62,374 nt of DNA from Terriglobales bacterium. GTDB taxonomy: Bacteria; Acidobacteriota; Terriglobia; Terriglobales; Acidobacteriaceae. Below, in pieces: positions 17,701-26,563 of the stretch. Where the stretch lies: NCBI GenBank assembly GCA_035567895.1, contig DATMPC010000111.1, positions 1-62,374 on the forward strand. The letters run 5' to 3'. How positions within the stretch are numbered: position 1 is the first letter of the stretch; the number at the start of each line of letters is the position of its first letter. The translations under genes were made by a program, and so were the position numbers. The notes beneath the pieces were generated by a model, which saw nothing but the letters and a program-made list of their open reading frames with translations, was not told the DNA's origin and made no database searches.

Positions 17701-18441
17701 ATGAGATTCAGATTTCTCGTTCCAGCCGTAGTCGTCGCCGCAACGTGCTCACAACTTTCTGCCGCCGAACCGAGAGCGGAACAGGAATCTGCAAAGTACC
17801 GTGCAGCCCGTGTGTTCGTGACCGACAGCCAGTCATGGGAGGTCGGTGCTGCAGCCGGAGGTTCCGCAGATGGCTTCGGCGCCACCGGGAATGGCGGTGC
17901 CCGTCCGCAGACGGCAGAAGTTATCAAAACTTTCGGAGAGCGCTGCAATCAGGTAGTGATGAACAACAAGAAAGAAGCTGCAGACTACGTCGTGGTTCTC
18001 GATCACGAGGGCGGCAAATCCTTCGTTTTACGCAAGAACAAAGTCGCGGTGTTCGACCGCCGTTCGGGAGACGTGGTTGTCAGCCGCTCCACTCGTTCGC
18101 TGGGCAATTCCGTGCAGGACGCATGCGAAGCAATCAACAAGCATTGGCAGGAACACGGAGCCGAAATGCGCTCTGCTGATCTGCGCTTGGAAAGCGCCCC
18201 CGCCAATGGTCGTGCCAAATTGAACATTGCTTCGAATCCAGACGGAGCCGAGATCGAAGTTGATGGTGCTTTCATGGGCAACGCACCCGCGGTGCTCGAA
18301 CTCGAGCCCGGCGATCACACAGTCACGTTGAGGAAGGCAGGTTATCGCCTGTGGCAGCGAAAAATGCGAGTCAGCGGCGGCCAGGCAAGACTCAACGGAG
18401 CTCTTGAACCTGTCGATCTGGCGGCTTCTGCGGCGCAGTAA
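17701..18441 (+). CDS. Secreted PEGA-domain protein
   Basis: The protein has 246 residues from the ATG at 17701 with a signal peptide (MRFRFLVPAVVVAATCSQLS). A middle domain (about 35-155) contains VVVLDHEGGKSFVLRKNKVA. A C-terminal PEGA repeat (about 172-235) has the typical pattern KLNIASNPDGAEIEVDGAFM, then LELEPGDHTVTLRKAGY. PEGA modules are thought to bind surface polymers or proteins. The gap to the AraC-type regulator is 9 bp, so the two are probably co-transcribed. Confidence 0.8.
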   Translation: MRFRFLVPAVVVAATCSQLSAAEPRAEQESAKYRAARVFVTDSQSWEVGAAAGGSADGFGATGNGGARPQTAEVIKTFGERCNQVVMNNKKEAADYVVVLDHEGGKSFVLRKNKVAVFDRRSGDVVVSRSTRSLGNSVQDACEAINKHWQEHGAEMRSADLRLESAPANGRAKLNIASNPDGAEIEVDGAFMGNAPAVLELEPGDHTVTLRKAGYRLWQRKMRVSGGQARLNGALEPVDLAASAAQ

Positions 18442-18450
18442 AATAACTGC

Positions 18451-19248
18451 GTGAATGCCGCTAGCGCCATGGTGCAGGGAGCCGAATTGCGAACGCGACG
18501 CCCGGCTCCTGCTTTAGCTCAGCTTCTCGGATGCTATTGGTGGGTCGACATCGTACAAGGGACGCGCCTGCGTACTTTTCCTGATGCCTGCACCACCATA
18601 TCAATCGTAGTCCGACCGGACGCAGCTCCGGAATCCTACTTCATAGGCCCGCGGCTCGTACCGCGTGAGAGTAGTCCTGCGATCGGGCATTCCGTGTTTG
18701 GTGTACGCCTCAGACCTGGCGCGGCATTTCTTTTCACGAGCACTCCTGTCTGCCGTTTCGTCGGGGAGCGAAAGCTCCTCGCGGAGGTCGCTCCCGCGGA
18801 TGCTGCACGATTTGAAGAACGTGTTGCCGGAGCGTCCACCGTCGACCAGCATTTCGATGCTCTTGAGGAACTCATGCTTTTCCGTCTTGCCGGGTGCTCT
18901 GTTCATCCCTGCGTGCGGAAGGCAATTGACATCGTGGAACAAAGCGGTGGGCAGGTACGAATCGCCGAACTCGCGCGCTGCTGTGAAGTGAGCACTCGGC
19001 GCCTCGGACATCTGCTGAACACGTGGGTAGGCCTTTCGCCGAAGACGTTAGCGCGTGTCACTCGCTTCCAAAAGTTTCTGGAACAGATGGAGCACGAACC
19101 GAATGAATCTGCTGCGGCCCGTGCCGTCGATCTCGGCTACTTCGACCAGGCGCATCTCACTAAAGAGGTCGCCCAATTCTTTGGCGCGACTCCGGGGCGA
19201 ATGTCTCCGCACCAAGTAGCCGATCTTTCAAAAACCCGCTGTGGGTAA
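18451..19248 (+). CDS. AraC-family transcriptional regulator (DUF6597 sensor domain)
   Basis: The protein has 265 residues from a GTG. The N-terminal ~110 residues (LAQLLGCYWWV, FPDACTTISIVV, VFGVRLRPGAAFLF) match the DUF6597 sensor found in AraC proteins. The last ~100 carry the two helix-turn-helix units (VRIAELARCCEVSTRRLGHL and AVDLGYFDQAHLTKEVAQFF with ATPGRM). The ligand and targets are unknown; the adjacent PEGA gene is one candidate. Confidence 0.85.
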   Translation: MNAASAMVQGAELRTRRPAPALAQLLGCYWWVDIVQGTRLRTFPDACTTISIVVRPDAAPESYFIGPRLVPRESSPAIGHSVFGVRLRPGAAFLFTSTPVCRFVGERKLLAEVAPADAARFEERVAGASTVDQHFDALEELMLFRLAGCSVHPCVRKAIDIVEQSGGQVRIAELARCCEVSTRRLGHLLNTWVGLSPKTLARVTRFQKFLEQMEHEPNESAAARAVDLGYFDQAHLTKEVAQFFGATPGRMSPHQVADLSKTRCG

Positions 19249-19327
19249 CCTACTTGAGCGCATAGGACGATACTGATCCGCTAGCGTCAGTGGTATGACA
19301 TCTTGCCCGTCTGACCCAAATCCGCAA

Positions 19328-20080
19328 TTACAGATTGATATAGAACGTAGCACCCGACTGTCCTTTCTTACCGCTCGATACGGGGTGCCGCAGCGCTGAA
19401 AAGCTGAATTGCTTCGCTTCCCGAAATGGAGATGGGTCCAGACGATACTCATCTCCTTTGCGGCTGAGCGTGATTGCTGGTTTCTCGAATTTCACTGTTC
19501 GCGACGATCCGCAACACAGATACAGTGAGAGAACGTCACAGAATTGGAGTGCGTCCACCAGCCGCTCCAACGCAGTGTCGTCTCGATTTAGGCTTTTCTT
19601 CAGCTTCTGCTGCCGTTCCTTTTCCCGCTTACGAAACGCTTCGACTTTAGCCGCGCTTTTCTCATCGGCCCAGAGCGACAGTCGCTCGAAGTGGCGGCTC
19701 ACAAGATATCCCCCGATCGGAGCGAACTTGGCGGCGGTCTCGATGGATCCGGTCCAAGCCTGGAGAAAGCTGTCAGTGGATGCGTCGAGAAAACTCGAAG
19801 GCTTTTGTTTCGACTGGCTGCGCAAACGCTGAATCTGCTCGGCGTCATCCATGCTCCAGCCCGCATCGTGCAGGGCGATGCATCGCGCCACGGTCTGATC
19901 GATTGCACCAAATAAGTTCTCGCGTAGCGCGGCCGCCAGGTCACCAGCAAGCGCCGCATGCGAAGGCTGCGTGACCAGCCAATACTCTGCAGCAGTTTGC
20001 TTCAGACGCTCTTCAATCGCGGTCCACGCGAGCACTGGAGCGACCGAGTGTGCTTCTTCCGTAATGGGAAAGATGATCAT
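19328..20080 (-). CDS. DUF3891 family protein
   Basis: The protein has 250 residues. The N-terminal half has the DUF3891 pattern: AEYWLVTQPSHAALAGDLAA followed by a His-x3-His-Asp cluster in VARCIALHDAGW, reminiscent of HD-type metal sites. A charged coiled-coil stretch (KVEAFRKREKERQQKLKKSL) precedes the C-terminal part. A hydrolase-like function has been suggested for the fold, but none is established here. It is convergent with the AraC gene; a palindromic repeat sits just upstream of its start. Confidence 0.7.
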   Translation of the reverse strand: MIIFPITEEAHSVAPVLAWTAIEERLKQTAAEYWLVTQPSHAALAGDLAAALRENLFGAIDQTVARCIALHDAGWSMDDAEQIQRLRSQSKQKPSSFLDASTDSFLQAWTGSIETAAKFAPIGGYLVSRHFERLSLWADEKSAAKVEAFRKREKERQQKLKKSLNRDDTALERLVDALQFCDVLSLYLCCGSSRTVKFEKPAITLSRKGDEYRLDPSPFREAKQFSFSALRHPVSSGKKGQSGATFYINL

Positions 20081-20106
20081 AGGGAACTATCGAGGGACCT
20101 GAGCAC

Positions 20107-20285
20107 TGTCATCCTGAGCCCGCTTTCAGGCGAAGGATCTGCCGGAATGTAATGGATTTCTTTGGTGTTGCGCGGCATTTTGGCAAAGGGACTCAGGCGT
20201 TGTCGTGCAAAGAGCCACGCTGCCGCAATTGCATCCGAAATATCGCAGGAGGTCCTTCGCCCAAAAAAGAGGGCTCAGAATGACA
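20107..20285. repeat. Palindromic intergenic repeat (TGTCATCCTGAGC family), copy 2
   Basis: The element is about 179 bp. TGTCATCCTGAGC and CGAAGGATCTGCCG on the left are mirrored by AGGTCCTTCGC and GCTCAGAATGACA on the right, with a few mismatches. It has the same termini and inner word as 421-588. It lies between divergent genes 19328-20080 and 20294-20719, covering nearly all of their shared upstream region, so it may affect both promoters. Confidence 0.75.
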
Positions 20286-20293
20286 GACGTTGA

Positions 20294-20719
20294 ATGCGGC
20301 AGACGGACTTGTCCACCTTCCTCGATGGCCCGATCACGCCATTCGTTGATAATAGATTGTTGAGACCCTGCCACCAACTACTCCTAGCCATTTCAGTTTG
20401 CCTCGTCACACTCTGTATTACGGCATGCAATTCGTCATCCTCGGCATCTCGTCGCCCTTTGAGTATTGAGGAGCAGCACGGACGTGAAGTCTACGAGACG
20501 AGTTGCGCCATCTGCCACAACGCCTACAAGAAAGAGCCCTTGCAAGGTCCTGCGCTCATTGGCATGTTCCGAAAGCAGGCCCTCCCAAGCGGAATGCCTG
20601 CAACCGACGAGCACGTCCGCGACACTATTCTGACAGGACGCCGCAACATGCCGCCGTTCAACGTGGTTCTCGACGAGAGGCAGCTCAACGACTTGATGGC
20701 CTTCCTGCATACGCTTTAA
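20294..20719 (+). CDS. Lipoprotein c-type cytochrome
   Basis: The protein has up to 141 residues. A hydrophobic segment ends in a lipobox (CITAC, Cys45), giving an outer- or inner-membrane-anchored lipoprotein. A single class I heme site follows: CAICH with Cys71, Cys74 and His75, and a probable Met ligand in RRNMPPF. It should carry electrons in the periplasm. The start is uncertain: ATG 20294 has no visible Shine-Dalgarno, and TTG 20357 or 20360 would place the signal peptide at the N-terminus. No oxidase genes are adjacent. Confidence 0.85.
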   Translation: MRQTDLSTFLDGPITPFVDNRLLRPCHQLLLAISVCLVTLCITACNSSSSASRRPLSIEEQHGREVYETSCAICHNAYKKEPLQGPALIGMFRKQALPSGMPATDEHVRDTILTGRRNMPPFNVVLDERQLNDLMAFLHTL

Positions 20720-20753
20720 GGCTTCCGCGAGAACGGCAAAAGGCAAAACCAAA

Positions 20754-20941
20754 TACTCACGCAGATGCACGCAGATTTACGGATTCACGCAGATTTTTTC
20801 TGGAGATGTGGACGCGAGTTGCTTGGAATTTCCACACACCAACCGTGCGAGGTTCACATCGAAAGATTGAGTTGGAAACTTCAAACCTCAACACCTCGCT
20901 ATCTGCGTTCATCCCTAAATCTGCGTTTATCCGCGTGAGTA
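20754..20941. repeat. Long imperfect palindrome of ACGCAGAT words upstream of lipA
   Basis: The 41-bp left arm (20754-20794, three ACGCAGAT-type units) and 41-bp right arm (20901-20941) are complementary except for about six positions, with a 106-bp spacer. It fills most of the space between the cytochrome gene and lipA. No gene is visible inside. Confidence 0.75.
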
Positions 20942-21009
20942 GTTGGGGTTGCGGTTGCAGTTACCCCAAACGCCTCCGAAGGAAGCCCCGGGTACAATAG
21001 AAACAGCTA

Positions 21010-21939
21010 ATGTCTGCCACGTCTCAGCTGATCCAGATCGACTTGGCGCCGCGCGTTCCAAAACCCAAGCCTCAGTGGCTGAAGGCACGGGCGCCGATGG
21101 GCGATAACTATCACGAGCTCAAGAAGCTCGCGCGCAAGCTCGACCTGCATACTGTTTGCGAATCAGCACAGTGCCCTAACATCGGCGAATGCTGGAACCA
21201 TCGCACGGCGACGTTTATGCTTCTGGGAAACCTTTGCACGCGACGCTGCGGATTCTGCGCTGTTCCAAAAGGAAAGCCTTCGGCGATTGATTTCGACGAG
21301 CCGCGACGAGTCGCTGAAGCTGTTGCCGCCTTGGGATTGAAGCACGCGGTCATTACCAGCGTGAATCGTGATGATGACAACATCGGGGCGGCCCAGGTCT
21401 TCGCCGACACGATTCGTGAAGTCAGACAGCAGGCCCCGGAGTGCCAAGTGGAAGTCCTAATTCCGGATTTTCAAGGTCGCGAAGACGCTCTGAAGATCGT
21501 CCTGGGAGCTCGTCCTGAGGTTCTCAATCACAATACCGAGACTGTGCCGCGCCTTTATCGCGCAGTGCGCTCGGGCGCGCGTTATCAGCGTACGCTGAAG
21601 TTGCTGGAGAACGTGAAGAAATTCGCTCCTGGCATGGTGTCGAAGACAGGAGTGATGGTCGGCATCGGTGAGAGCACGGACGAGTTACTCGAAGTCTTCC
21701 GCGACCTCGCGGCGGTGAAGGTGGATATCCTCACCATCGGCCAATATCTGAGGCCGTCGCGCGATCACCTGCCGATGACTCGCTACTACCATCCCGACGA
21801 ATTCCGCTTCATGAAAGAAGAAGCCCTGAAGATGGGCTTCCGCCACGTAGAATCCGGCCCACTGGTACGCTCCAGCTATCACGCGCACGAACAGGCGGAG
21901 TCGACTGGTCTAGTCGCTCTGAGTTCATTGACTCAGTAA
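21010..21939 (+). CDS. lipA: Lipoyl synthase
   Basis: This radical SAM enzyme inserts two sulfurs into protein-bound octanoyl groups to make lipoate. Its 309 residues contain both iron-sulfur sites: auxiliary cluster Cys50, 55 and 61 (CESAQCPNIGEC) and radical SAM Cys76, 80 and 83 (CTRRCGFC). The C-terminal SSY of VRSSYHA supplies the auxiliary-cluster serine. No lipB is adjacent. Confidence 0.97.
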   Translation: MSATSQLIQIDLAPRVPKPKPQWLKARAPMGDNYHELKKLARKLDLHTVCESAQCPNIGECWNHRTATFMLLGNLCTRRCGFCAVPKGKPSAIDFDEPRRVAEAVAALGLKHAVITSVNRDDDNIGAAQVFADTIREVRQQAPECQVEVLIPDFQGREDALKIVLGARPEVLNHNTETVPRLYRAVRSGARYQRTLKLLENVKKFAPGMVSKTGVMVGIGESTDELLEVFRDLAAVKVDILTIGQYLRPSRDHLPMTRYYHPDEFRFMKEEALKMGFRHVESGPLVRSSYHAHEQAESTGLVALSSLTQ

Positions 21940-22118
21940 CATCGGCAACAGACAGTGGTCAGAAGAGCGCACCACAAACGCTGAAGACACATTTGACCTG
22001 CTAAAATATTCTGTTTGCCGCGCGATTCCGAAACGCACGGGCGAGGCGCCCTGCGCTCCGACTGCCAGCGGCTTCCAGCCCGCCTCGGCAGGCATTCACC
22101 ACTTCAGGAGATTTTTGC

Positions 22119-22679
22119 ATGGCGATTCCAGCCACACAGTTGCGTCCGGGAATGATCATTAAGCACAACAATGATCTGCACTCGGTGTTCAGCGTTGAGC
22201 ACCGCACTCCGGGCAATCTGCGCGCGTTTATCCAGGCCAAGCTGCGCAATCTGCGTACCGGCGCGATGTTCGAGCATCGTTTTCGCTCGCCTGATCCGAT
22301 CGACAAGATCGTGGTTGATGAAGTCGACATGGAGTTCCTCTATAGCGACGGTGACGATTACTACTTCATGAATACCGAGTCCTACGAGCAGACTCATCTC
22401 AAGCGCGATACGCTCGGGGACGCCGTTGAGTATCTGACGCCGAACCTGCAGATCAAGGTCGAGTTCTACGACAACAAGCCCGTGGGAATCGAACTGCCGC
22501 AGACGGTGGAGCTGATGGTCGTCGAGACCGAACCGGGACTGAAGAGCGCTACGGCAAGCAGCGTGACTAAGCCCGCTAAGCTCGAAACCGGACTCGTTGT
22601 GCAGGTGCCGCCGTTCATCAACGAAGGTGAGAAGATCCGCGTGGATACGGCGGAAGGCGCGTATTTGTCGAGGGCTTAG
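22119..22679 (+). CDS. efp: Elongation factor P
   Basis: The protein has 186 residues with the three-domain EF-P layout (N-terminal KOW-like domain, two OB folds, and the C-terminal GLVVQVPPFINEGEKIRVDT). It relieves ribosome stalling at polyproline. The loop tip reads HRTPGNLRAF: Asn33 sits where E. coli has the modified Lys34 or Pseudomonas the rhamnosylated Arg. No epmA, epmB or earP gene is in the window. It is therefore probably unmodified at that position or modified in another way. Confidence 0.95.
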   Translation: MAIPATQLRPGMIIKHNNDLHSVFSVEHRTPGNLRAFIQAKLRNLRTGAMFEHRFRSPDPIDKIVVDEVDMEFLYSDGDDYYFMNTESYEQTHLKRDTLGDAVEYLTPNLQIKVEFYDNKPVGIELPQTVELMVVETEPGLKSATASSVTKPAKLETGLVVQVPPFINEGEKIRVDTAEGAYLSRA

Positions 22680-22856
22680 CTGCTCGCGACTGGCTTCTGT
22701 ATAACACCAACACCCAACGCCAACACCGCAACACGGATTGGACGGATGTTACGGATCGACGGATGAAACAGGATTGCGCTCCTCGTATTGCTCACTGATT
22801 CGAGCCCGTCGAATAGGTTTCGCTAGCAGCCAGTGGCCAGCAGCTAGCAGCTTGTT

Positions 22857-23132
22857 ATGACTCGTCGTTACATCGTTACCGGACGCGTGCAGGGAGTTGG
22901 GTTCCGCTGGTTTGTGGAACGCGAAGCTAGCGCGTTGGGTGTTGGCGGATGGGTGCGCAACAACGACGATGGCGCTGTCGAAGTGTTGGCTACCGGCACT
23001 GCCGATCAGCTCGCGCGATTGCGAAGAGCTCTTGAGAGGGGGCCTCGGGCGTCGCGCGTAGACGAAGTACAGGAATTCGAAGAAGAGCGGCAAACTAGCG
23101 AGACATCATTCCGTATTGAAGGAGCCTGGTAG
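22857..23132 (+). CDS. acyP: Acylphosphatase
   Basis: The protein has 91 residues, the usual length. Catalytic Arg17 lies in GRVQGVGFR and Asn35 in GWVRNNDDG. It hydrolyses carboxyl-phosphate bonds in the cytoplasm. The stop overlaps the apt start by one base, so the two are translationally coupled. Confidence 0.93.
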   Translation: MTRRYIVTGRVQGVGFRWFVEREASALGVGGWVRNNDDGAVEVLATGTADQLARLRRALERGPRASRVDEVQEFEEERQTSETSFRIEGAW

Positions 23133-23701
23133 TGAGTGCATCCCGTGCAGTCCCGACGAAGTCGAACAATGCGATTAATTGCGATCACCTTAAGAAGCTT
23201 ATCCGCGAAGTTCCCGACTTTCCCAAACCGGGCATCCTTTTCTACGACATTACGACGCTACTGAAAGATAAGGTCGGCTTCGCTACGTTGATCGATGCCC
23301 TTTCTGCGCACTACATGGAGAAGGACATCGATCTAGTGCTCGGTATCGAGGCCCGGGGATTCATCTTCGGCCCTGCTCTGGCATATCGCCTGAATGCAGG
23401 TTTTGTTCCTGTGCGTAAGCCGAAAAAGCTTCCTGCCGAGACTGCCAAGGTCACGTATCAGCTGGAATACGGCAGCGATTCGCTGGAGATGCACAAGGAT
23501 GCAGTGAAGCCAGGACAGCGAGTCATCATCGTCGACGATCTCCTTGCGACCGGTGGCACCTGCGCTGCGACGGTGCAATTGACGAAGTCACTTGGTGGAC
23601 AAATCGCCGGGCTCGCCTTTGTGGTGGAACTGGATTTCTTGAATGGGCGAGAAAAGCTGAAAGAGTACGACGTTTTCTCGTTGCTGCACTATGACAAGTA
23701 G
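23132..23701 (+). CDS. apt: Adenine phosphoribosyltransferase
   Basis: The protein has 189 residues from a GTG overlapping the acyP stop. It converts adenine and PRPP to AMP in purine salvage. The N-terminal [16 protein letters not shown] and the PRPP loop [13 protein letters not shown] are typical, as is [14 protein letters not shown]. The first ~15 residues are an extension; an in-frame start further down is possible but less well supported. Confidence 0.95.
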   Translation: MSASRAVPTKSNNAINCDHLKKLIREVPDFPKPGILFYDITTLLKDKVGFATLIDALSAHYMEKDIDLVLGIEARGFIFGPALAYRLNAGFVPVRKPKKLPAETAKVTYQLEYGSDSLEMHKDAVKPGQRVIIVDDLLATGGTCAATVQLTKSLGGQIAGLAFVVELDFLNGREKLKEYDVFSLLHYDK

Positions 23702-23748
23702 CTGGTAAGTTGCTCAGCTTCTAAGCGCTTAAGCAAAAACAGACCAAA

Positions 23749-23813
23749 GTGGCACAGGCGCCCTCGCCTGTGTTGACGTTGGGCGGAGCCACAGCCGAGG
23801 GCGGCTGTGTCAC
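23749..23813. repeat. GTGGCACAG inverted repeat, compact copy
   Basis: The 65-bp element has GTGGCACAGGCGCCCTCGCC on the left and a complement ending GGCGGCTGTGTCAC on the right (23 bp arms, 3 mismatches), with GTTGGGCGGAGCC between. It belongs to the same family as the larger element at 27939-28143. It lies between convergent genes apt and the M13 peptidase. Confidence 0.75.
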
Positions 23814-23855
23814 GACTAGCCTGGAGGCTCAGCAGCTTAGCCGCTCAGAAGCTCT

Positions 23856-25916
23856 TTACCATACGCTGCAGGTCTTCTCCGGAGCCATCGGAGTGCCAGT
23901 CTTACAGGCGAATGTCTTCCTGAATTCAGGGAGGTTCACTATAACGCCATTTACTCGGTACTTGACCGGAGAGTGCGGATTCGTCTGCGCGATCATGCGC
24001 AAGACTTCAGGCGTGTAGTTTTCGCACCAGCCTTGTCCGTAGCCAACGAAGAAGCGTTGCTCGGGTGTAAGGCCGTCGACTGGTTGCGGCTTCTGATCGA
24101 GCCCGGAGGCATGCGCGAGATAAGCCATCCATGCCAGTTTGAGTCCGCCGAGATCGGCCACGTTCTCGCCGAGCGTGAGTTTGCCGTTCACGTGTACGTC
24201 TTCGGTAGCGATGAAGCCGTTGTATTCATCGACTACGCATGAGACCCGCTCCTCAAACTGCTTCGCATCCTGCGGAGTCCACCAGTCTTCGAGATTGCCT
24301 TTCGCGTCGAATTGACGGCCTTCATCGTCAAAGCCGTGTGTAAGCTCGTGGCCGATCACGCCGCCGGCATCGCCGTAGTTCACCGCGTCGTCCATATTGT
24401 TGTCGTAGAACGGAGGCTGCAGGATGCCGGCAGGGAAATTGATGTCGTTCATCTGGGGGTTGTAGTATGCGTTCACCGTTGGAGGAGTCATTCCCCATTC
24501 GGTACGATCTACCGGCTTGCCGATCTTGTCGATCTGGCGATGCGATTCGAATTCTGCGCCGCGAACGAAGTTGCCGAGCGCATCTCCCCGGACGACTTTG
24601 TATTTCGTGTAGTCGCGCCATTTGTCGGGATAGCCGATCTTGTTGACCACGGTGTGCAGTTTCTCCAGAGCGCGCTGCTTGGTCTGCGGCGTCATCCAGT
24701 CGAGCTGCTCGATGTCCTTTTGCATCGCGCCTTCGATGTCGTGAACCATCGTTAACGTGCGCGTTTTACCTTCCGCGCCGAAGGTGCGGTCGACGTAGGC
24801 TTGTCCCAGGGCTTCCCCGAGCACGCGATCGGTTGAGCGGACGCACCGCTTCCAGCGCGGCTGCAGTTCCTTTGCACCTGCGAGCGTGTGATTGTAGAAA
24901 TTGAAGTTCTCATTCACGAACGCTGTCGGCAGCGTAGGAGCGAGGGCGTGGACGGTCTGCCAGCGCAGATACGTCTTGATGTCATCCAAGCTGCGCTGTC
25001 CCAGTACGGTGTTCAGGCTCTTGAAGAACTGAGGAACCGCAACGTTGAGAGAATCCACCGGAGGAGTGCCTACCGCACGCATGTAGTTGGCCCAGTTGAA
25101 TGACGGAGCCATGTCTTCAAGATCCCTCACGGGCAGCTTGTGATACAGATTCGAAGGTTCGCGACGGTCGACTACAGTCAGCGAGCCATTTGCCAGCGCA
25201 ATTTCGATCTGCATTACGGTTTGCGCGTCAGCCGCTGCCTGCGATTGCGACTCACCCAGCAGCTTGAACATCTTGGTCACATGTTCGATGTACTGTTTGC
25301 GGATCTCCTCGTCCTTGGCTCCCGTCCGCGTGTAGTAGTCGCGTTCAGGTAGTCCGAGCCCGCCCTGGTCTGCCTCGGCGATCACTGAATTCGCATCCTT
25401 AAAGTCCTGATCGGAGCCATAGTCGAACAGCGCATCGACGTTGATGAGATGAAGACGAGCGACCGTGAGCGCGAGATCAGCTTTGTCCTTGATGGCAGCG
25501 ATCCGGTCTAGCTCTGGCTTTAGCGGCGAGGTCCCCTTCTTCTCGATCGCATTCTCATCCATGCAAGATGAGTAGTAATCGCCTATCTTCTGATTCACCA
25601 CGCTGCGCTTCGGATCGTTGGTCGAGGCCTTCTCGAGGATGTCGCGGAGGATGAGACGATTGCGTTCTGCAAGTTCAGTATCACGTCCATAGGAGCTCTG
25701 GTCTGCTGGAACCGGATTCTGCTTGAGCCAGCCGCCGCAGGAGTACTGGTAGAAGTCCACGCAAGGATCGACGCTCTTGTCCATTAGATTGGGATCGAGG
25801 CCCTTGAGTTGAAGAACGTGACTTTCGGGCGAAGTTGACCCAGTCGGTTGTGGAGCCGTTTGTGAGAGCACCACAGTCGCGAATAAAGCGACAACGAGCA
25901 GCAGATGAATTCTCAT
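23856..25916 (-). CDS. Secreted M13-family zinc metallopeptidase (neprilysin-like)
   Basis: The protein has 686 residues from an ATG at 25916, preceded by AGGAGAAC. This start is chosen because it begins a signal peptide (MRIHLLLVVALFATVVLS); the open frame extends far upstream but that part overlaps the DUF2905 gene on the other strand. HELTH at 523-527 and Glu584 in GENVADLGG are the zinc ligands, the N-terminal region has DPCVDFYQYSCGGW, and the C-terminus ends in the family-typical CSVW. It cleaves oligopeptides in the periplasm or outside. Confidence 0.93.
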   Translation of the reverse strand: MRIHLLLVVALFATVVLSQTAPQPTGSTSPESHVLQLKGLDPNLMDKSVDPCVDFYQYSCGGWLKQNPVPADQSSYGRDTELAERNRLILRDILEKASTNDPKRSVVNQKIGDYYSSCMDENAIEKKGTSPLKPELDRIAAIKDKADLALTVARLHLINVDALFDYGSDQDFKDANSVIAEADQGGLGLPERDYYTRTGAKDEEIRKQYIEHVTKMFKLLGESQSQAAADAQTVMQIEIALANGSLTVVDRREPSNLYHKLPVRDLEDMAPSFNWANYMRAVGTPPVDSLNVAVPQFFKSLNTVLGQRSLDDIKTYLRWQTVHALAPTLPTAFVNENFNFYNHTLAGAKELQPRWKRCVRSTDRVLGEALGQAYVDRTFGAEGKTRTLTMVHDIEGAMQKDIEQLDWMTPQTKQRALEKLHTVVNKIGYPDKWRDYTKYKVVRGDALGNFVRGAEFESHRQIDKIGKPVDRTEWGMTPPTVNAYYNPQMNDINFPAGILQPPFYDNNMDDAVNYGDAGGVIGHELTHGFDDEGRQFDAKGNLEDWWTPQDAKQFEERVSCVVDEYNGFIATEDVHVNGKLTLGENVADLGGLKLAWMAYLAHASGLDQKPQPVDGLTPEQRFFVGYGQGWCENYTPEVLRMIAQTNPHSPVKYRVNGVIVNLPEFRKTFACKTGTPMAPEKTCSVW

Positions 25917-26087
25917 GAGTTCTCCTGGAGCAATGAAGAAATCAGAGTGTAGCAGCTTGAATACAGTCGTTGGACGATGCAAAACGCGTAGAGTGGGGAC
26001 GAGAGCGGCATCTCTTGGCAGAAATCTCCGCTTCTTGGACCAGGGACCAATTGAATGTTGCCTCATCAATCTCGATAAAATCGAAGC

Positions 26088-26312
26088 ATGAGTTCCTTCG
26101 GCAAGCTGCTGATCGGCGTTGGCGGGCTGCTGATCGTCATCGGCTTGTGCGTTCTCCTTGCCACTCGTGCCGGCATTCCGCTCGGACGTCTGCCTGGCGA
26201 TATCAACTACCGCGGCAAGAACACAGTTGTTTTCTTTCCCATTACGACCTGCATTGTTCTGAGCATCGTGTTCAGCCTGGTTATGTGGATCGTGAATCGG
26301 TTCTTTCGATAA
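26088..26312 (+). CDS. DUF2905 small membrane protein
   Basis: The protein has 74 residues with two transmembrane helices flanking the conserved GIPLGRLPGDINYRGKN motif of DUF2905. The function is unknown. It stands alone, divergent from the M13 peptidase; a long palindrome follows 11 bp after its stop. Confidence 0.9.
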   Translation: MSSFGKLLIGVGGLLIVIGLCVLLATRAGIPLGRLPGDINYRGKNTVVFFPITTCIVLSIVFSLVMWIVNRFFR

Positions 26313-26323
26313 GGGGAAGCCTT

Positions 26324-26523
26324 TGTCATTCCGAACCGCCGGTTTGTGGCGGTGAGGAATCCCTATGGACTTCGACACGTGGATTCAATTCGAGAACCGC
26401 GAATAATTCTCGACTGTCTTTCGGCAAAGTAGATTGAAGAAATCGGGAAGCCTCGCATCAGACCGGCAGGGTGGCAGTCCATAGGGATTCCTCACCGCCA
26501 CAAACCGGCGGTTCGGAATGACA
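26324..26523. mobile_element. 200-bp element with perfect 48-bp inverted ends (MITE-like)
   Basis: The 48-bp arms at 26324-26371 (starting TGTCATTCCGAACCGCCGGT) and 26476-26523 are perfectly complementary, with a 104-bp AT-richer interior that encodes nothing obvious. Long perfect ends and no gene fit a non-autonomous mobile palindrome. The exact match implies recent arrival or active maintenance. It ends 40 bp before the xseA start and may supply or disturb its promoter. No target-site duplication is obvious. Confidence 0.8.
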
Positions 26524-26563
26524 ACAACAGAGGGAGACGTGGTGAATTAGACTCTTCTCGCTG

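Noticed and set aside
25917-26378. N-terminal extension of the M13 peptidase frame
   Set aside because: The frame is open but overlaps the DUF2905 gene on the other strand; the ATG at 25916 has a good Shine-Dalgarno and begins a signal peptide.
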